Source: a virus. From it: a DNA stretch of 22,034 nt. The number at the start of each line of letters is the position of its first letter. Position 1 is the stretch's first letter. The stretch is from positions 1-22,034 of IMG/VR virus record IMGVR_UViG_3300005581_000155; one strand, written 5' to 3'. Of the stretch, positions 21,007 to 22,034 are shown piece after piece. The notes beneath the pieces were generated by a model. That model searched no databases, was not told where the DNA came from, and worked only from the letters and a program-made list of their open reading frames with translations. A program made the translations under genes and the position numbers.

Positions 21007-21033
21007 GGTGTTGGTTTGTTGGTTTGATGGGTT

Positions 21034-21042
21034 CCCCCCCCC
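21034..21042 (-). other. Homopolymer G9 tract (C9 on plus strand) in a 124-nt gene gap
   Basis: The gap 21007-21130 holds AGGAGGGGGGGGG on the coding strand, then AACCCATC and the A/C-only leader of the 27-aa gene. I see no convincing promoter or ORF in the rest of the gap. The tract is long enough to slip in replication. GGGGAACC resembles a degenerate form of the late GGGGACCACT element. Confidence 0.6.
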
Positions 21043-21130
21043 TCCTGCCCGTCTGCTTTTGTCACCGGCCGTAAGCCATGGGCATTCGAGGTCGCCACCC
21101 GATCAGAGCAGAGGGAGAGGGAAAATTAGT

Positions 21131-21388
21131 TCAGCCGCCTTGCAGCCGTTGGATCTCCGCCTGCGGGATGCGGGTCAGACCCTCCAGGTCATCCACCGTG
21201 CGGATCAGCCCCGCCTTGATCCGGCTCCGCACCGTGTCCTGGCTCATGTTCAGCGCCAGCGCCGCCTCCCGGACGGACAACGGAGCCTTCCGCTTCGGGC
21301 CGGAGACCTCGCCCATCTTCACCGCGATCCGCTCCGCCAGCACTTCAAGCTGCGCGTCGGAAAGCCGGACCTCCAGTGACGCACTCAC
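21131..21388 (-). CDS. Excisionase-like helix-turn-helix protein
   Basis: The 85-aa protein has a GTG start overlapping the upstream stop as GTGA, with GGAGG 8 nt before it. Residues 1-32 form an acidic/hydrophobic helix. Residues 36-85 match the HTH_17/excisionase (MerR-like winged helix) pattern: PLSVREAALALNMSQDTVRS, then RIKAGLIRT and IPQAEIQRL, the last part contacting DNA through the wing. Such proteins act as directionality factors or small repressors. No integrase is in the window, so a regulatory role is as likely as excision. It is co-encoded with the RHH-like protein upstream. Confidence 0.75.
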   Translation of the reverse strand: MSASLEVRLSDAQLEVLAERIAVKMGEVSGPKRKAPLSVREAALALNMSQDTVRSRIKAGLIRTVDDLEGLTRIPQAEIQRLQGG

Positions 21389-21588
21389 GACGCCACCTCC
21401 TCGGTCGGGCTGGTGCCGGAGGCTAGCGCGGCCTCCGCAGCGCGCTCCAGGTAGTAGCGGGCAAAGCTGCTCTCGGTCCGGTGCTCAGCGCAGGCGGCCG
21501 CCTTGATCCGCTGGCGCAGGCCGCGCTCGATCTGGATCGCCAGGATAGTGGTTTCGCTGTCGGGGTGGTCTGTCGTTTCGTCAGGCAT
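21385..21588 (-). CDS. Ribbon-helix-helix-like small regulator (leftward)
   Basis: The 67-aa protein starts MPDETTDHPDSETT. The segment TTILAIQIERGLRQRIKAAA gives a short strand followed by helix A; the turn HRTESSFARYYLERAAEAAL gives helix B, the Arc/MetJ-type ribbon-helix-helix layout. Such proteins bind DNA as dimers through the strand. A GTG at 21594 would add two residues. The promoter region upstream carries CCGTTWAACGG palindromes, likely targets of this protein or its divergent partner. Confidence 0.62.
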   Translation of the reverse strand: MPDETTDHPDSETTILAIQIERGLRQRIKAAACAEHRTESSFARYYLERAAEAALASGTSPTEEVAS

Positions 21589-21603
21589 GCACACCGTTTA
21601 AGA

Positions 21604-21614
21604 CCGTTTAACGG
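21604..21614. promoter_or_regulatory. Operator-like palindrome CCGTTTAACGG (left copy)
   Basis: This is a perfect 11-bp palindrome around a central T, located 16 bp upstream of the leftward gene start. A half-site repeat ACCGTTTA precedes it twice at 10-bp spacing (21593 and 21603), placing adjacent sites on one face of the helix. Confidence 0.65.
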
Positions 21615-21661
21615 CGTTGCCAAGAAAAAACTTAAGGAACGGTAAATAATTTTTTAAGACG

Positions 21662-21672
21662 CCGTTAAACGG
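21662..21672. promoter_or_regulatory. Operator-like palindrome CCGTTAAACGG (right copy)
   Basis: This is the inverted partner of the left copy; matching extends to 14 bp (21604-21617 against 21659-21672). The two sites flank an AT-rich core (21621-21658) that probably contains the divergent promoters; I could not fix -35 and -10 boxes. Confidence 0.65.
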
Positions 21673-21723
21673 CAATTAAAAACACCTTGCGCCCCGTGCA
21701 ACGCCGTGATAATGGTGAAAAGT

Positions 21724-21951
21724 ATGAAGCCGAACAAAACTCGTGCAGCAGACAAGACAGTGCTGGGCGTCTCCATGCCAAAATCCTTGAAACTTCGCAT
21801 CACCCGGCTCGCCGAGGCGGACCACCGCAACATGGCCCAATGGTGCGTCGTGCAGTTGGAAAAAGCCGTCTCGGAACTGGAAGCCGCCGCCCCCGCTCCG
21901 CTCAAATCCCTCCCCGACTCAGCAAACAAGCGCTCACCAAAACGCGCCTAA
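21724..21951 (+). CDS. Ribbon-helix-helix-like small regulator (rightward, divergent)
   Basis: The 75-aa protein starts MKPNKTRAADKTVLGVSMPK. It has a basic N-terminus, a strand (VLGVSMP), helix A (KSLKLRITRLAEAD) and helix B (NMAQWCVVQLEKAVSEL), the Arc-type ribbon-helix-helix order, then a Pro/Ser/Lys-rich tail. The ATG at 21724 is preceded by GGTGA 5 nt upstream; a GTG at 21706 or an ATG at 21712 would add 6 or 4 residues. It is the first gene on the plus strand and diverges from the early operon, a usual position for a phage repressor or antirepressor. It may bind the palindromes at 21604 and 21662. Confidence 0.68.
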   Translation: MKPNKTRAADKTVLGVSMPKSLKLRITRLAEADHRNMAQWCVVQLEKAVSELEAAAPAPLKSLPDSANKRSPKRA

Positions 21952-22034
21952 TGGTGCAACTGACACATGCGGCAAGCCGCCCTCCCCGACCAGCAAAAAA
22001 CCCGAAAATTCTAGCCCTAACAAATACCCCCCCC
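21951..22034 (+). CDS. Possible partial ORF running off the right edge
   Basis: An ATG overlaps the preceding stop as TAATG, and 28 codons remain open to the window end. The visible peptide (MVQLTHAASRPPRPAKN and on) is basic with no motif. The last bases are a C8 run. It may be the start of a coupled gene or chance. Confidence 0.25.
   Translation, partial: MVQLTHAASRPPRPAKNPKILALTNTPP

Noticed and set aside
21951-22034. Genome terminus or cos site at the C8 run on the right edge
   Set aside because: Homopolymer C also occurs internally (21034-21042), and no matching sequence appears at the left edge, so a physical end cannot be claimed.
1-22034. CRISPR array or anti-phage defence system
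   Set aside because: No regularly spaced repeats with spacers were seen, and no nuclease/sensor pair typical of a defence locus; the methyltransferase is better explained as a phage accessory gene.

Overview
This window is almost entirely one bacteriophage or prophage genome segment from a GC-rich bacterium. Every recognisable gene except the last two at the right edge lies on the minus strand, so the transcriptional order runs from right to left. No host housekeeping gene, rRNA, complete tRNA, integrase, transposase or CRISPR array is visible. The host cannot be named from these genes. Many starts lack a Shine-Dalgarno (SD) sequence and follow C/A-rich leaders, which fits hosts that often initiate without SD (Verrucomicrobiota or Bacteroidota are possible); this is a weak inference.

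Layout in transcriptional order. (1) 21.0-22.0 kb, control: two divergent genes for small ribbon-helix-helix-like proteins face each other across a short AT-rich region with two copies of the palindrome CCGTTWAACGG. Leftwards follow an excisionase-like helix-turn-helix protein and two tiny membrane proteins. (2) 15.1-20.7 kb, recombination and replication: RecT/Bet-type annealase, DUF1351-like coiled-coil protein, an eight-cysteine protein, YqaJ/lambda-Exo-type exonuclease, RusA resolvase, a replication-initiator-like protein, DnaC-like helicase loader, a small linker protein, SSB and a DNA-binding-like protein. Most junctions overlap by ATGA or GTGA. (3) 12.1-15.0 kb, accessory: two coiled-coil or hypothetical proteins, a beta-class DNA methyltransferase and three unknown genes. 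(4) 10.2-12.0 kb: terminase small and large subunits. (5) 8.8-10.1 kb: a compact lysis-like cassette (two-TM protein, 45-aa lipoprotein, 36-aa TM peptide, YkuD-like endolysin candidate, TM/coiled-coil protein) placed between the large terminase and the portal. (6) 0-8.8 kb, virion: Mu gp29-like portal, MuF-type minor head protein with an ADP-ribosyltransferase-like tail, gpG/gpS-like protein, Mu I-like protease-scaffold, DUF2190 decoration protein, major capsid protein, gp36-like and gp37-like neck proteins, tail proteins and a collagen-like fibre that runs off the left edge. The phage thus combines Mu-type head genes with a lambda-Red-type replication and recombination module.

The most unusual signal is a repeated 10-mer. 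GGGGACCAC(T/C), read on the coding strand, occurs five times. All copies are in the same orientation, all lie in gaps between genes, and all head clusters of late genes (TerS, two-TM protein, portal, protease, gp36-like). It ends 43-45 nt before a usable start codon in each case, although two of the five need an alternative in-frame start. It looks like a phage-specific regulatory or module-boundary element. Other points worth a second look are the ART-like domain whose catalytic Glu position appears replaced, a structured 77-nt intergenic element at 15043-15125, the divergent RHH operator pair, a pentanucleotide repeat beside a hairpin inside the replication gene, and three overlooked micro-ORFs.
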